Counted from the stretch's first letter, positions 34,801-44,807 are shown. The stretch: 64,000 nucleotides of DNA from Verrucomicrobiia bacterium (GCA_030432565.1 JAUIGV010000009.1:62001-126000); one strand, 5' to 3'. Notes: generated by a model from the sequence alone, not told the origin. Translations and numbers: made by a program.

Positions 34801-36300
34801 TTAATCCTCCTTGGAGCGGAACGGCACAAGCTGCATGAGGTTTGCCATCTGTCCCAATGAATTTAAAGAAGTGTAAAAGAAACCGACGGGGAAGGGAAGA
34901 AGCAAGATTGCTGAAGGCCAATTTCCTTGCAAGGCGGCGTCGATGACCACGAAGAGAAAGAAGAAGCCGAAGAGGAGCTCCACAATCGGAGTCAGACTCT
35001 TGAGAGCCTTGTAGCGGCTCTTTTTGATCTCCATCTTCTTCTTTCCTTCGATGCCATACTTGGGAGTGCGGACGAATCCGGACTCGTGTCCGATCATGGC
35101 CTCAATGACGGCCTTGGCATTATTGATCGCCATCCCAATGCCCAGGGCAAGAAGTAGCGGGAGGTAGCAAATCTCCCGAAGCCAGGTCCTTGGATTGATG
35201 GCCCTCTGCGCCACGGTGTAGAAGAGTAGGATTGAGATGGAGGAGAAGAAAAGGATCGGGAGATTAATGAGGAGTTTTGTGGAAACGTCAAAATTCGGAC
35301 TCCAATTATTGTTGGGGTAGATCAGGAAGCAGAGGGCAATCAGCGCGAGGTAAGCGTAGTTTGCGGTGAGGTGAGCGGTGGCCTCAAGCTTTACGGCGAG
35401 AGGGAATTTACTGCGCCAGATGGAAGGGAGGCATTTTTTACAGCACTGAATGGAGCCTTTGGTCCAGCGGTGCTGTTGGTTTTTAAAGCCAGCCATGTCG
35501 ACGGGAAGCTCGGCGGGGGTTTCAACCTCCTTGAGAAAGATGAATTTCCACCCTTTGAGTTGCGCACGGTAGCTGAGATCCATGTCCTCGGTGAGAGTAT
35601 CGTGCTCCCAGCCACCGGCATCGACGATGGCTTGCTTGCGCCAGATTCCTCCGGTGCCGTTAAAGGTGAAGAAGCGCCCGGAGCGGTTCCGCGCTGTTTG
35701 CTCGAGTTCGAGGTGGCCGTCGAGGAAGAGGGCCTGAACACGGGTGAGGGCGTTGTAGTTGCGATTGAGGTGACCCCACCGGGTCTGGACGAGAGCGATC
35801 TTGTCGTTGGTGAAGTGGTGGATCGTTTCCTGAAGAAGGTCTGGATTTGGGACGAAGTCAGCGTCCAGAATGAGGATGTAATCACCCTTGGCCTGGTTCA
35901 TGCCGTTCTCGAGAGCGCCAGCCTTGAAGCCGGTGCGGTCAGTGCGGTGGATGCACTCGGCATCGAAACCTCTCTCGCGGAGGCGTGCGGCGCCAGCACG
36001 GGAAATCTCCACGGTCTCGTCGGTCGAGTCGTCGAGGATTTGGATTTCCATCTTGTCCTGCGGGTAATCGAGTGCGGCGACGGCATCGAGCAAACGATCA
36101 ACCACATGCATTTCATTGAAGACGGGAAGCTGGATGGTGACGAGGGGTAATTCCTCAAACTCACGATCCGGCATGGGGCGGGTCCGGCCATGCTTGAAGT
36201 AGAGATAAATAATGGTCAGGCGGTGAAAGCCGTAGCCTGCGAGGGCGAGAAGCACGGTTGTATAAAGACCGAACCAGATCCAGGAGGAGACGTTTGACAT
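34801..36300 (-). CDS. Membrane glycosyltransferase family 2, cellulose-synthase-like
   Basis: 499 residues from the ATG at 36300; a longer frame to 36378 would add a Pro/Arg-rich leader without a domain. One helix comes first (about 8-28), then the GT-A domain with 'PLVTIQLPVFNE', 'ILDDSTDETVEI', 'ILDADF', 'TEDMDLSYRA' and 'QQHRWTKGS' (the Q-x-x-R-W of processive enzymes). At least four C-terminal helices follow. This plan fits beta-glycan synthases and glucomannan/cellulose-synthase-like A proteins. Donor and product are not predictable from sequence. It is the first gene of the operon with the transpeptidase and glnD. Confidence 0.88.
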   Translation of the reverse strand: MSNVSSWIWFGLYTTVLLALAGYGFHRLTIIYLYFKHGRTRPMPDREFEELPLVTIQLPVFNEMHVVDRLLDAVAALDYPQDKMEIQILDDSTDETVEISRAGAARLRERGFDAECIHRTDRTGFKAGALENGMNQAKGDYILILDADFVPNPDLLQETIHHFTNDKIALVQTRWGHLNRNYNALTRVQALFLDGHLELEQTARNRSGRFFTFNGTGGIWRKQAIVDAGGWEHDTLTEDMDLSYRAQLKGWKFIFLKEVETPAELPVDMAGFKNQQHRWTKGSIQCCKKCLPSIWRSKFPLAVKLEATAHLTANYAYLALIALCFLIYPNNNWSPNFDVSTKLLINLPILFFSSISILLFYTVAQRAINPRTWLREICYLPLLLALGIGMAINNAKAVIEAMIGHESGFVRTPKYGIEGKKKMEIKKSRYKALKSLTPIVELLFGFFFLFVVIDAALQGNWPSAILLLPFPVGFFYTSLNSLGQMANLMQLVPFRSKED

Positions 36301-36507
36301 AAATTCTAAGGGTAAGGAGGGCGGGGGTTTTGGGCAGAAGGAGCTGGTCGCCTGCACCGAGCGCAGTCGGCGTGCCAAGAATCTGTGTTATTGTCAAGAC
36401 ATTGACCAGAGCCGCTTTTATAACGCCAAATTCTTAAAGTTCATACATTTTCCGACATTTCCTTTGAAAATCTCGACAAATCACCCTTACAAAGTTTTGG
36501 TCGACCC
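36301..36507. promoter_or_regulatory. Divergent promoter region
   Basis: 207 bp between the GT2 start (minus) and the SMP-30 start (plus). It is AT-richer than its surroundings and contains 'ttataaaagc' and 'ttgacaataac' elements on the minus strand. Spacing is not ideal for a standard sigma-70 promoter, so no exact site is claimed. Confidence 0.35.
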
Positions 36508-37356
36508 ATGACAATTGAGCCGATTGGAGAGTTTCGTTCGACCTGGGGGGAGGGGCCGATTTGGTCGGGAGGACGTCTGCTATACGTCGATATTGAAACC
36601 CACAAGGTCATTTCCTTCGATCCGGAGACCGGGGAAGAGAGGATTTGGGATGTCGGGCAGCGGGTTGGAACAGTGGTTCCAAGGAGTTCAGGGGGTCTGG
36701 TAATCGCGGGGGACAATGGTTTTGCATTTCTTGACGAAGAAAGCGGGGAGGTGACTGCGATTGCCGATCCCGAACCGGAAAAAGAAAATAATCGTTTTAA
36801 CGACGGAAAATGCGCGCCGGACGGGTATTTTTTTGCCGGGACGATTAGCTTGGTGAAAAACGAGGGTGATGCCGATCTCTACCGGCTTTCCCCTGATTTG
36901 GAGGTCACTAAGGCCTACGGTCCGGTGACGAACTCAAACGGGATCGTTTGGTCGGCCGATGGTTCGATCTGCTACTATATTGATACTCCGACGAAGCAGG
37001 TCCTCGCGTTCGACTATTCGAAGGGGCTCCTGACGAATTCCCGCCGCGTGGTCGCGTTGAACCACATCGATAGTTCGCCCGACGGCATGGCTATTGATGA
37101 AAACGGCCATCTCTGGATCGCTTTTTGCCATGGAGCATGTGTGCGGAGCTTTGATCCGTCGAGTGGTTACGAGGTGCAAAACATCGAGTTGCCCTGTCTT
37201 GAGACGACCGCTTGTGCCTTCGGTGGGCCGGACTTGAGCGATCTCTATGTCACCACAGGGGTTCACAAAACCGAGAAGGAGGAGCACGCGGGAAGACTTT
37301 TCGTGATCAAAAGCCTTGGGGTGAAAGGGCAGCCCTCTCACTCGTTTGGCGGATAG
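36508..37356 (+). CDS. SMP-30/gluconolactonase (regucalcin) family protein
   Basis: 282 residues forming a six-bladed propeller. E15 in 'WGEGPIW', the Asn of 'NRFNDGKCAPDG', the Asn of 'TNSNGIVWSADG' and the Asp of 'SSPDGMAIDENGHLW' are the expected metal ligands. Members hydrolyse sugar lactones such as gluconolactone; the substrate here is unknown. No signal peptide, so cytoplasmic. Upstream is a divergent AT-rich promoter region. Confidence 0.9.
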   Translation: MTIEPIGEFRSTWGEGPIWSGGRLLYVDIETHKVISFDPETGEERIWDVGQRVGTVVPRSSGGLVIAGDNGFAFLDEESGEVTAIADPEPEKENNRFNDGKCAPDGYFFAGTISLVKNEGDADLYRLSPDLEVTKAYGPVTNSNGIVWSADGSICYYIDTPTKQVLAFDYSKGLLTNSRRVVALNHIDSSPDGMAIDENGHLWIAFCHGACVRSFDPSSGYEVQNIELPCLETTACAFGGPDLSDLYVTTGVHKTEKEEHAGRLFVIKSLGVKGQPSHSFGG

Positions 37357-37708
37357 ATGATTGCGGGGATGGCGAACATTCCACCAAGGATGGTTATTGC
37401 TTTTTGAAAAATTCCAGAAGGCGCATCTTTGCCAAACCCAATGCCCGGTCATGGCTGGGACCGAATCACGCCGATTCGGAGCCGAGAGTGTTCCTCTTTC
37501 GGCGCGAAGATCTCGGGGATTCGATGGCAATCGGTAATTAATTAGGGAAGCTGAAATGCATCCAAGCACGATATGTTGTGGTGTTTTTTGAAAAATACAC
37601 AATATAGGGTTGTTTTGGCGGGGCGATCTTGCAGGCTCGCTTCTTGTGATTTACCGTTTCCCCTCTCGCGAGGCTCTCACTGCGAACTCAATTTCCATTC
37701 TCTGACCC
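37357..37708. other. Intergenic region before smc
   Basis: 352 bp. No supported ORF or structured element. The part nearest smc (37570-37620) is AT-rich ('tttttgaaaaatacacaatat') and may hold the smc promoter. Confidence 0.5.
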
Positions 37709-40700
37709 ATGTATCTCAAATCCCTCGATATCCACGGCTTTAAGTCTTTTGCCGATAAAACCCGTTTTGAATTCGCCGAAGGTGTCACCGGAATCGTGGG
37801 GCCAAACGGTTGCGGAAAATCGAATGTGGTTGATGCCATTCGCTGGGTGCTCGGTGAGACTTCGGCCAAGGCCCTCCGTGGCGGCGAAATGGCCGACGTC
37901 ATTTTCAATGGTTCCGAAAAGCGGAAAAAGCTTGGTATGGCCGAGGTCACCCTCACGCTGGCGGATTGTGAAGAGGCTCTCAAAACCGACTACAACGAGG
38001 TTTCCATCACCCGTCGGGTCTATGCCGATGGCAAGTCCGAGTATCTCATAAACAACACCCGCTGCCGTCTTCGTGACATCGGCGATCTCTTCATGGACAC
38101 CGGAATTGGTCGTTCATCCTACTCCATCATGGAGCAGGGCAAGATTGACATGCTTCTCTCGGCCAAGCCGGAAGATAGGCGCCAGGTTTTCGAGGAGGCC
38201 GCTGGAATTACCAAATCCAAGAAAGAGAAGAAGGACGCACTCCGAAAGCTCGAATATACCGAGGGCAACCTCCTCCGAGTTTCGGATGTCCTGGCCGAGC
38301 AGGAACGCCGCATGAATTCACTCAAGCGTCAGGTATCCAAGGCCCGCCGCTACCAGGCACTCGCCAAAGATGTGACCATTCTTGATACACACCTCAGCCA
38401 CCGGGTGTGGGAGCGACTGACTGCCGAGCGAGCCGAACTTCTCACTTCGCTGTCCTCTCTCTTTAAGAGCCGCGATTCCATCGAGCAAGACCTTCCCAGA
38501 TTTGAGTCAGCGGTCGTCGAAGCCCGTGACAAGGCCCAGGCGCTTGATTCCCAATTGTCGGGACTCCGTCAGCGACTTTCTGATAAGAAAAATGCCATCT
38601 CGGCCGCCGAAAATCGTGTGGCCTTCAATAACGAGCGCAAGGGCGAACTCGCCGAGCGTCTTGACCAGAATGAGAAGGACATCGAAGCAACACAATCCAA
38701 CCTCGCCGAACAGCAGGAAACCCTGCAGCAAAGCCAGGCCGCCTTGCAGGATCTGGAAAAGCGGATTCAGGATAAGGAAACCCAGGCCCGCGAGCGTCAG
38801 AACTCCGCCAATAGTCTGGCCCAGGAGCGTCAGGAAATCGAAAATCAACTTCGTAGGGCGAGGGCCGAGGCCAATTCGACCCAGCAGATCATCGCCAGTT
38901 CGCAAGCCAAGATCGAGAGCGCTCTGAGCCAGATGGAAGGCAACAAGGAGCGCATGAAGCAGCTCGAGGAGGAAGCCGAGCGACTTCGCAACGAGCAGAC
39001 CAAAGCTGTTGCCGAGCGTGATCAGTTCGAGAAACTTCTCGAGGAGCACCAGAAGACCCTGCCCGGACTTGAGGAAGCCCGTGAAAAGACCCAGCGCGAA
39101 TTTGAAGAAGTGCGAGGTTCACTGGATGTTGCCCGCAAGGCTGCTTCCGAAGCCAATCGTGCCTATTCCCAAAAGAGTTCCCGGCTTGATGTTTTGAAGC
39201 AGTTGGTTGAGAGTGGCGAGGGTCTTGAAAAGGGGACGCAAGCCGTTCTCAAAGGTCTCAATGATCCCGATCTAATTAAGCCCGGGCTGAGTGGTCTGCT
39301 CGGAGCCCAGCTCAAGGCTCCCGACGAGTATGCCGTTGCCGTTGAGGCGGCATTGTCGCAGTTTCTGCAAGCCATCATCGTGCGCGATGAAGAGTTGGCT
39401 GATTCAATTATCGAGCGTCTTGTTGATGGTAAGAAAGGCACTGCCGCGATTCTTCCTGAGAGTCTCCTGCCCGTCGCGAAGGGAAGCCAAATTGAAGCCC
39501 TTCCCGAAGGTGCGTCAGCGTGGGCCCTTGACGTGGTCACGGTTGACGCCAGGTTCACGGGTCTCATGGAGCGACTCCTTTCCCGGGTTCTTATCGTGCC
39601 GGATCGCGCTACTGCGTTGAAGCTGCGCAAGGATTATCCTGATCTTACATTTGTCACCGGAGTTGGCGAGATTCTCACCCCGGAAGGAATTCTCCGTGGT
39701 GGATCAAGCGGCGGAAAAGACGGCTCGCTTCTCAAGCGCCGGAACGAGATCGAGGCACTCGTCATTGAGGTCAGGAAGTTGGCTGACGAGGAGAAGGCGG
39801 CCGAACAAAAGATTCTCGATTGCGAATCCCGGACCAAGGAGCTCCGCGAAGAGTTGGAACAAGCCAAGGATCGTTTGCAGCGGCATCGCGTTGAGGACTC
39901 CACCTTGCAAGGGCAGTTGAAGCTCGCCAAGCGTGAGGCCGATTCGATTGAATCTAAAGTGGCCAACAACAAGTGGGAGCGCGAGGAGCTGGGTGGTCGT
40001 GAGAAGACCGCAACCGACAGCCGTTCCGCACTTGAGAATGAGCTGACCCGGGCCCGTGAACGATTGACCGCACTGGAGGATGATTCCCGCAAACTCTCCG
40101 CCCGGGCCGAGGAGGCCATCAAGCGTGAGAATGAATCCCGCGAGCAACTCAGCGAGGCGCGGACTGCCCTGGCTGTTGAGAAACAGGCCCGTGATTCCGC
40201 GGCCCGCGAGCAGGACCCCATGAGTCGCCGAATTCGTGAATTGGCCGAGTTGAACGAGCGGCGCAAAAGCGAGATTTCGGCGGCCCGCGAGCGAATCACA
40301 AAAGGTGACAGTGAGAACGAAACCTTGGTTCAGGAGATGGAAGGCTATCGCAAGGAGGTCGCAAGTCTCACCGAGGAACTCAGTCATGCCGACGAACAGC
40401 GAAAAGGTTTGGCAAGAGGGATTGAAGAGGCCGAAGCCGCTTTCTCCGAGATACGTAGCAAGCAGAGCAAGGTCCTGAATCAGATCAGCAAGGAGGAGGT
40501 CGCGTGCACCAAGCTCGATCTGCGACTTGAGAACCTGGTCGATTCCACGATGGAGCGACACCAGGTTGATCTCGCCCGCTTCCGCCCGGATGCACACGTT
40601 CTGATCGCTTGCATCAATGATCGCAAGGAAGTTGAGAAGAAGGGGAGGCGGCGTCAGGCATTCGACGTTCAGGCGAGTGTCGATGGTGAAGAGGTGCTCG

Positions 40701-41506
40701 ATGAACAGATTGAAGCTGGTGCGGAGACCGAGTCGGATGAGCAGGTCGAAGACGAGGTCGTCATGGAACTTCTTGAAGGTGAGGGCCCGGACTGGGAGTT
40801 TGTGGAAGCGATTGTGGCCGACTTGAAGCGTCGCCTCGATTCCATGGGGCCGGTGAATCTGGATGCCATCGAGGAATTTGATGAGCTTGAGGAACGCCAC
40901 AATTTCACCAGAAATCAGCATGATGACCTGGTGAACTCCAAGGAGAAGTTGCTCGAGATCATTGATCGCATTAACACCGAGTCGGAGCGTCTCTTTGCGG
41001 AAACCTTCCATGCGGTGAGCAAGAACTTCAAATCAATGTTCAAGCGACTCTTTGGTGAGAAGGCGACAGCGGATCTGATCCTTCAGGATGAGAGCGATCC
41101 ACTCGAGTGCGGAATCGAAGTGATTGCCAAGCCTCCGGGGAAGAAGTTGCAATCGATCTCGCTCATGTCGGGCGGAGAACGGTCCATGACGGCGGTGGCC
41201 TTGCTTTTCTCGATCTACATGGTCAAGCCGAGTCCGTTCTGTGTTTTGGACGAACTTGATGCTCCGCTCGATGAGTCAAACATTGGCCGCTTCCTCAAGG
41301 TGCTCGATGCTTTCATTGATCAGAGCCAGTTCATTATTGTCACTCACTCCAAACGGACCATGGAACGTGCCGATGTCATGTATGGTGTCACCATGGAAGA
41401 GTTTGGTGTTTCCAAGCCTGTTGGGATGCGCCTCACCAGCGAGGCTGACAAGTCGGAAGGGCCGAAATCCGCTGCTCAAAAAGCGGCCTTGAAGCTTGAC
41501 TCCTAG
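37709..41506 (+). CDS. smc: Chromosome segregation ATPase SMC
   Basis: 1265 residues. N-terminal 'MYLKSLDIHGFKSFADKT' and Walker A GPNGCGKS (31-38); long coiled coils on each side of a hinge (about 505-680, 'GLSGLLGAQLKAPDEYAVAVE'). The ABC signature is 'LMSGGERSMTAVALLFS' (about 1152) and Walker B 'FCVLDELDAPLDESN'. Together these make the head ATPase that compacts and separates chromosomes with ScpA/ScpB. The second coiled coil is interrupted near 970-1030 by an acidic, Glu/Asp-rich stretch just before the conserved 'MGPVNLDAIEEF'; this is unusual for SMC. Its start follows the usual family N-terminus. Confidence 0.97.
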   Translation: MYLKSLDIHGFKSFADKTRFEFAEGVTGIVGPNGCGKSNVVDAIRWVLGETSAKALRGGEMADVIFNGSEKRKKLGMAEVTLTLADCEEALKTDYNEVSITRRVYADGKSEYLINNTRCRLRDIGDLFMDTGIGRSSYSIMEQGKIDMLLSAKPEDRRQVFEEAAGITKSKKEKKDALRKLEYTEGNLLRVSDVLAEQERRMNSLKRQVSKARRYQALAKDVTILDTHLSHRVWERLTAERAELLTSLSSLFKSRDSIEQDLPRFESAVVEARDKAQALDSQLSGLRQRLSDKKNAISAAENRVAFNNERKGELAERLDQNEKDIEATQSNLAEQQETLQQSQAALQDLEKRIQDKETQARERQNSANSLAQERQEIENQLRRARAEANSTQQIIASSQAKIESALSQMEGNKERMKQLEEEAERLRNEQTKAVAERDQFEKLLEEHQKTLPGLEEAREKTQREFEEVRGSLDVARKAASEANRAYSQKSSRLDVLKQLVESGEGLEKGTQAVLKGLNDPDLIKPGLSGLLGAQLKAPDEYAVAVEAALSQFLQAIIVRDEELADSIIERLVDGKKGTAAILPESLLPVAKGSQIEALPEGASAWALDVVTVDARFTGLMERLLSRVLIVPDRATALKLRKDYPDLTFVTGVGEILTPEGILRGGSSGGKDGSLLKRRNEIEALVIEVRKLADEEKAAEQKILDCESRTKELREELEQAKDRLQRHRVEDSTLQGQLKLAKREADSIESKVANNKWEREELGGREKTATDSRSALENELTRARERLTALEDDSRKLSARAEEAIKRENESREQLSEARTALAVEKQARDSAAREQDPMSRRIRELAELNERRKSEISAARERITKGDSENETLVQEMEGYRKEVASLTEELSHADEQRKGLARGIEEAEAAFSEIRSKQSKVLNQISKEEVACTKLDLRLENLVDSTMERHQVDLARFRPDAHVLIACINDRKEVEKKGRRRQAFDVQASVDGEEVLDEQIEAGAETESDEQVEDEVVMELLEGEGPDWEFVEAIVADLKRRLDSMGPVNLDAIEEFDELEERHNFTRNQHDDLVNSKEKLLEIIDRINTESERLFAETFHAVSKNFKSMFKRLFGEKATADLILQDESDPLECGIEVIAKPPGKKLQSISLMSGGERSMTAVALLFSIYMVKPSPFCVLDELDAPLDESNIGRFLKVLDAFIDQSQFIIVTHSKRTMERADVMYGVTMEEFGVSKPVGMRLTSEADKSEGPKSAAQKAALKLDS

Positions 41507-41510
41507 GAAG

Positions 41511-42047
41511 ATGGATCCGCCGCCCATGCCGGAAGATCCGCGCGACACCGACCAGCTCAGGCTGTTGGTGGTCTTCCATTACATCTACATGGGCTTGCAA
41601 GCTGCCGGATTGGCATTTCTCGGACTGCATTATTTTATCATGCGGTCGGTTTTCCGGGTCATCGAAAAAACTCAAAAGAATGAACCCAAGGTCTCTGAAA
41701 AGAGGGAGGTTGAAACTCTTGGGACCGACGGAGAAGCTGTCCCAATCGAGACGGTCCGACCACCGGAGGTCAATGTGAAGGGCGAGGAATTTTTCTCTGA
41801 GTTTGGCAGCCTTTTCATCGTTTTCTATGTCATCGGTGCGGTTTTCCTGATCGTATCCCTCATCCTCAATTTCTTGGCTGCACGGGCCATCTCGCAGCGG
41901 AAGAACCGGACTTTTTCGATGGTCGTGGCTGGATTCAATTGTATCAGTTTTCCGCTCGGGACGGCACTGGGCGTTTTTTCTTTGGTGGTTCTTGGGCGTC
42001 AGTCGGTGGTGACTTCTTTTGAGCGGAATGAAGATCAGTCGCGCTGA
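41511..42047 (+). CDS. Hypothetical membrane protein downstream of smc
   Basis: 178 residues from the ATG at 41511, four bases after the smc stop. A helix near 18-40 and two helices in the C-terminal half ('FIVFYVIGAVFLIVSLILNFL', 'MVVAGFNCISFPLGTALGVF') surround an acidic soluble loop. Such proteins are common after other genes in Verrucomicrobiota, but no named family was recognised. Likely translated with smc. Its end overlaps the convergent GT2 gene by 13 bp. Confidence 0.65.
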   Translation: MDPPPMPEDPRDTDQLRLLVVFHYIYMGLQAAGLAFLGLHYFIMRSVFRVIEKTQKNEPKVSEKREVETLGTDGEAVPIETVRPPEVNVKGEEFFSEFGSLFIVFYVIGAVFLIVSLILNFLAARAISQRKNRTFSMVVAGFNCISFPLGTALGVFSLVVLGRQSVVTSFERNEDQSR

Positions 42048-42742
42048 TTATACCAATACTCGTTGGCGATTTCCTTGTCGCCGCCGTCGAAGACTCGCTT
42101 GAGGAAATTGCGATCCCGAACGAGGTGCCAGTCGCCATATTGATCGAACTTCCGGCACGAGGTGACGAGGGGAGCGCTCCAAACGGTCCCCCATTTTTTG
42201 CCGATGGTTTTTCCGTAATCGCGGAGTCGAACTGCGAAGTCGACATCCTCGATCGTGACAAAATCAGGGTTGAAGCCCCCGATGGCCTCAAAAGCTTCGC
42301 GTGTGGTCCAGAAGGCGGCGAAAGAGAGCCGGTATTTGGCGAGATAAGGCATGGCCATGAAACCGCTGCAAATAATTCCCAGGGACCAACGTTCCGGGAG
42401 CACAAAGGCCCCGCCGCCAATGATGTCTTTCTTTAGCTTGTCGACAACGATTCTGAGGAAGTGCGGGTGCAGGCGGGAGTCGGCATCGACGGTGACGATG
42501 ATGTCTCCGCTTGAGGCCTTGAATCCGGCGTTGCGAATCCGGGCAAGGTTTTTGGCTTCTTCACGAGCGACAATGACTCCGGCGTTTCGGGCAATCTCTT
42601 CGGTCCGGTCGGTGCAACGATTTAGGACCACTACGACCTCGACTTCGCAGGGACAGATCTCGGCGGCTTTGGCAACCGCGTCCAGCCCGCCGGGGAGGTA
42701 TTCCTCTTCATTGTGGGCGGGGATGATGACGGAGATCTTCAT
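42035..42742 (-). CDS. Family 2 glycosyltransferase
   Basis: 235 residues, a single soluble GT-A domain. 'SVIIPAHNEEEYLPGGLDAV' is the start, 'VVVLNRCTDRTEEIA' the nucleotide pocket, 'VTVDADSRL' the DxD-type metal site and 'TIEDVDFAVRL' the acceptor/base region. It is short and lacks membrane helices, unlike 34801-36300. It may act on polysaccharide or lipid-linked sugars; the substrate is unknown. It is divergent from the MYG1-like gene (42784) with 41 bp between starts. Confidence 0.85.
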   Translation of the reverse strand: MKISVIIPAHNEEEYLPGGLDAVAKAAEICPCEVEVVVVLNRCTDRTEEIARNAGVIVAREEAKNLARIRNAGFKASSGDIIVTVDADSRLHPHFLRIVVDKLKKDIIGGGAFVLPERWSLGIICSGFMAMPYLAKYRLSFAAFWTTREAFEAIGGFNPDFVTIEDVDFAVRLRDYGKTIGKKWGTVWSAPLVTSCRKFDQYGDWHLVRDRNFLKRVFDGGDKEIANEYWYNQRD

Positions 42743-42783
42743 TCGTGATTGAGCATCGCTGCGAGGGAGGTTACTCCCGTCTC

Positions 42784-43638
42784 ATGATTCGACAAATCGT
42801 AGTTCACCCCGGTGGAGCTCATAAAGATGATTTTCTAGCATGCGCACTTCTGATCGCGGAGCATGGGGTTCCCGTTTTTAGGCGTGAACCAAGCGGGGAT
42901 GATCTTGCTGATGCCGCGATTGCGGTGGTGGATGTAGGTTTGGAGTGGGACGAGTCCAGGATGAACTTTGATCACCATCAGTTTCCCCGCGATGCCGAGC
43001 CGCTCTGCGCACTCAGTTTGGTGCTGAAGCACTTGGGGCTCTATGACGAAACACGCAAGTTTTGTGACTGGCTGGAGGTGGCGGAATACATCGACACCCG
43101 TGGCCCCAATGACACTGCCAAGTGGCTTGGAGTGGAGCGTGATGCCATGTCGAAATTGAATTCACCCGTGGATATAACTTTACTGCGTCGCTTCGCAGCC
43201 TCGAACGAGCACCAGCCGGGACAGCCAATCTACGAAGTGATGAAGATGGTCGGTGAAGATCTGATAAGCTTTGTTCGTGGGATGAAGGCGCGACTTTCCT
43301 ATATCGCCGAGCACAGTGAGATCTGGGATCTGGAAGGCGGAAAAAAGGCGCTTTTTTTACCTCGCACGGATCCGCTTCCCGATGAGACCTCGATGGGCAT
43401 GGGGCGCTATGTGGAAGAGATTGGGCTTGAGGAGGAAGTCGTGGCTTTGGTCTATCCGGATCGCCGCGGCGAGGGGTATGGTTTATCGAGATTCAACGAT
43501 GACAAACGTATGGAATTCACCAGGGTCGGCGAAGAGGCAGACGTTCACTTTGCCCACAACAAGGGCTTCATTGCGAAGACCTCGACGTCCGATCAAGACC
43601 GTCTGAAGGTGTTGCTGGATCAATCGTGGATCGGGTAG
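42784..43638 (+). CDS. MYG1 family DHH-superfamily metal-dependent hydrolase
   Basis: 284 residues from the ATG at 42784; the frame runs 13 codons further but without conserved sequence. 'VVHPGGAHKDDFLACALL' supplies H8, H13, D15 and D16; 'VVDVGLEWD' supplies D50 and D56; 'NFDHHQFP' supplies D63-H64-H65. These match the MYG1/UPF0160 family, related to DHH phosphoesterases; eukaryotic MYG1 is a 3'-5' RNA exonuclease. The bacterial role is unknown. It ends 14 bp before convergent toroid paralog 5. Confidence 0.85.
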   Translation: MIRQIVVHPGGAHKDDFLACALLIAEHGVPVFRREPSGDDLADAAIAVVDVGLEWDESRMNFDHHQFPRDAEPLCALSLVLKHLGLYDETRKFCDWLEVAEYIDTRGPNDTAKWLGVERDAMSKLNSPVDITLLRRFAASNEHQPGQPIYEVMKMVGEDLISFVRGMKARLSYIAEHSEIWDLEGGKKALFLPRTDPLPDETSMGMGRYVEEIGLEEEVVALVYPDRRGEGYGLSRFNDDKRMEFTRVGEEADVHFAHNKGFIAKTSTSDQDRLKVLLDQSWIG

Positions 43639-43652
43639 GGATCAGGCACGGT

Positions 43653-44807
43653 CTACTCCAAAGTCAGTGGATTTCGACGATAGTAGGATTCGAGGATCAG
43701 AGTGCAGAGAGCCGTTCGATAGATTTCGCTGTATTCACCGGAGCCTGCGAAAGCCGCTGCGACGGCGTTGATTTTTTGTCCACCCCCGACGTTTCGAAAG
43801 GAGCCATCGAGGAGTTGGTTCCCGAGGATCTGAGGGAAGACGACCTTGTGGTAATCTTTCCAAATTTTGCCTCCGTTATTCTGGATCACCATGGAAGCGA
43901 AGAAGTGGCCGTAGAGATCGCTGTCGGCGGTGTCCCAACCAAATTTCATGTTCCTGGCAAGAAAGGGTAGCGCCTTGCGAACGATCTTTTGGCCGGGCTT
44001 TCCGATCAGTTGAGCGCAATACGCGCCGGATGCACAAAGAGTGGTTCCGTCCGTTCCTCCATGAAGATTTGGGGAAGAGTATCCGATGGCGCCGCTGGGC
44101 ATTTGATTTTTTTCGATGTAGTCAACGCCCGCTTGATACGATTCGAGGAGTCCCTTGAATTGGAGCTTGGTTTGGTGACAAGAGGCGAGCGCGAGGAGGT
44201 GCCAGGAAGTTTGCGAAACGTCGCCGGCCCGCGCGCTGTCTTGGGAATAGGCATAATCCCAGCTTCCTGCATTGTGTTGGGCTCTGATCATGAACCGGCC
44301 GGATTCTTCGGCCATTTCCTTGAGCTTGGGAATCTGCTCTCCAAAACCAACTTCGCAGATGAGATAAGCTTCGGCGAGAGCCTGGGTCGCAATGGCGTGT
44401 TCGTAGACCCAGTGATGGTCTTTAAAATCGAAACCAAGCTTGCCTCCATTTTTGGCCGCCAAGTCGACAAGGTATTGAATGGCATTCAAGACACACACGC
44501 CGAACTCATCGGATTGCGCGGTTTCGCCATGTCCAAGAAAGCATAAAAGTGCGAGTCCGGTCATACCAACCGGTTGGGATTCACTCCATGATCCATCGCT
44601 GTTTTGTTGATCTCTGAGAAAGTGAAGAGCTTTTTGGACGGCTTCCTCGGAGGCGGGAAGCCCTCCGCCATTTTTTATGGCCGTGAGTCGAAGTTCTTTG
44701 GAGCAGCGGTATTTAAAAACGAGGGGGAGTTTGTCACTTGGTGGATCTGCCAGGCAGAGCCCGATCGTCGAGAGGACGGCAATGAGGGAATAGAATAGGA
44801 TCTTCAT
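43653..44807 (-). CDS. Toroid paralog 5: secreted prenyltransferase/squalene-oxidase repeat protein
   Basis: 384 residues from the ATG at 44807, which yields the signal peptide MKILFYSLIAVLSTIGLCLA; an alternative upstream start at 44828 adds seven residues. The toroid motifs are 'GSWSESQPVGMTGLALLCFLG', 'WVYEHAIATQALAEAYLIC', 'GSWDYAYSQDSARAGDVS', 'DSDLYGHFFASMV' and 'YRTALCTLILESYYR'. It lacks the membrane anchor and linker. It is 57 bp downstream of anchored paralog 6, the same anchored/secreted pairing as in the 12-18 kb cluster. Function unknown. Confidence 0.78.
   Translation of the reverse strand: MKILFYSLIAVLSTIGLCLADPPSDKLPLVFKYRCSKELRLTAIKNGGGLPASEEAVQKALHFLRDQQNSDGSWSESQPVGMTGLALLCFLGHGETAQSDEFGVCVLNAIQYLVDLAAKNGGKLGFDFKDHHWVYEHAIATQALAEAYLICEVGFGEQIPKLKEMAEESGRFMIRAQHNAGSWDYAYSQDSARAGDVSQTSWHLLALASCHQTKLQFKGLLESYQAGVDYIEKNQMPSGAIGYSSPNLHGGTDGTTLCASGAYCAQLIGKPGQKIVRKALPFLARNMKFGWDTADSDLYGHFFASMVIQNNGGKIWKDYHKVVFPQILGNQLLDGSFRNVGGGQKINAVAAAFAGSGEYSEIYRTALCTLILESYYRRNPLTLE

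Noticed and set aside
39704-41011. Long antisense ORF inside smc, and similar ones inside the giant CotH gene (e.g. 3750-4493)
   Set aside because: They mirror the codon bias of GC-rich coding strands and have no protein motif; the sense genes are certain.
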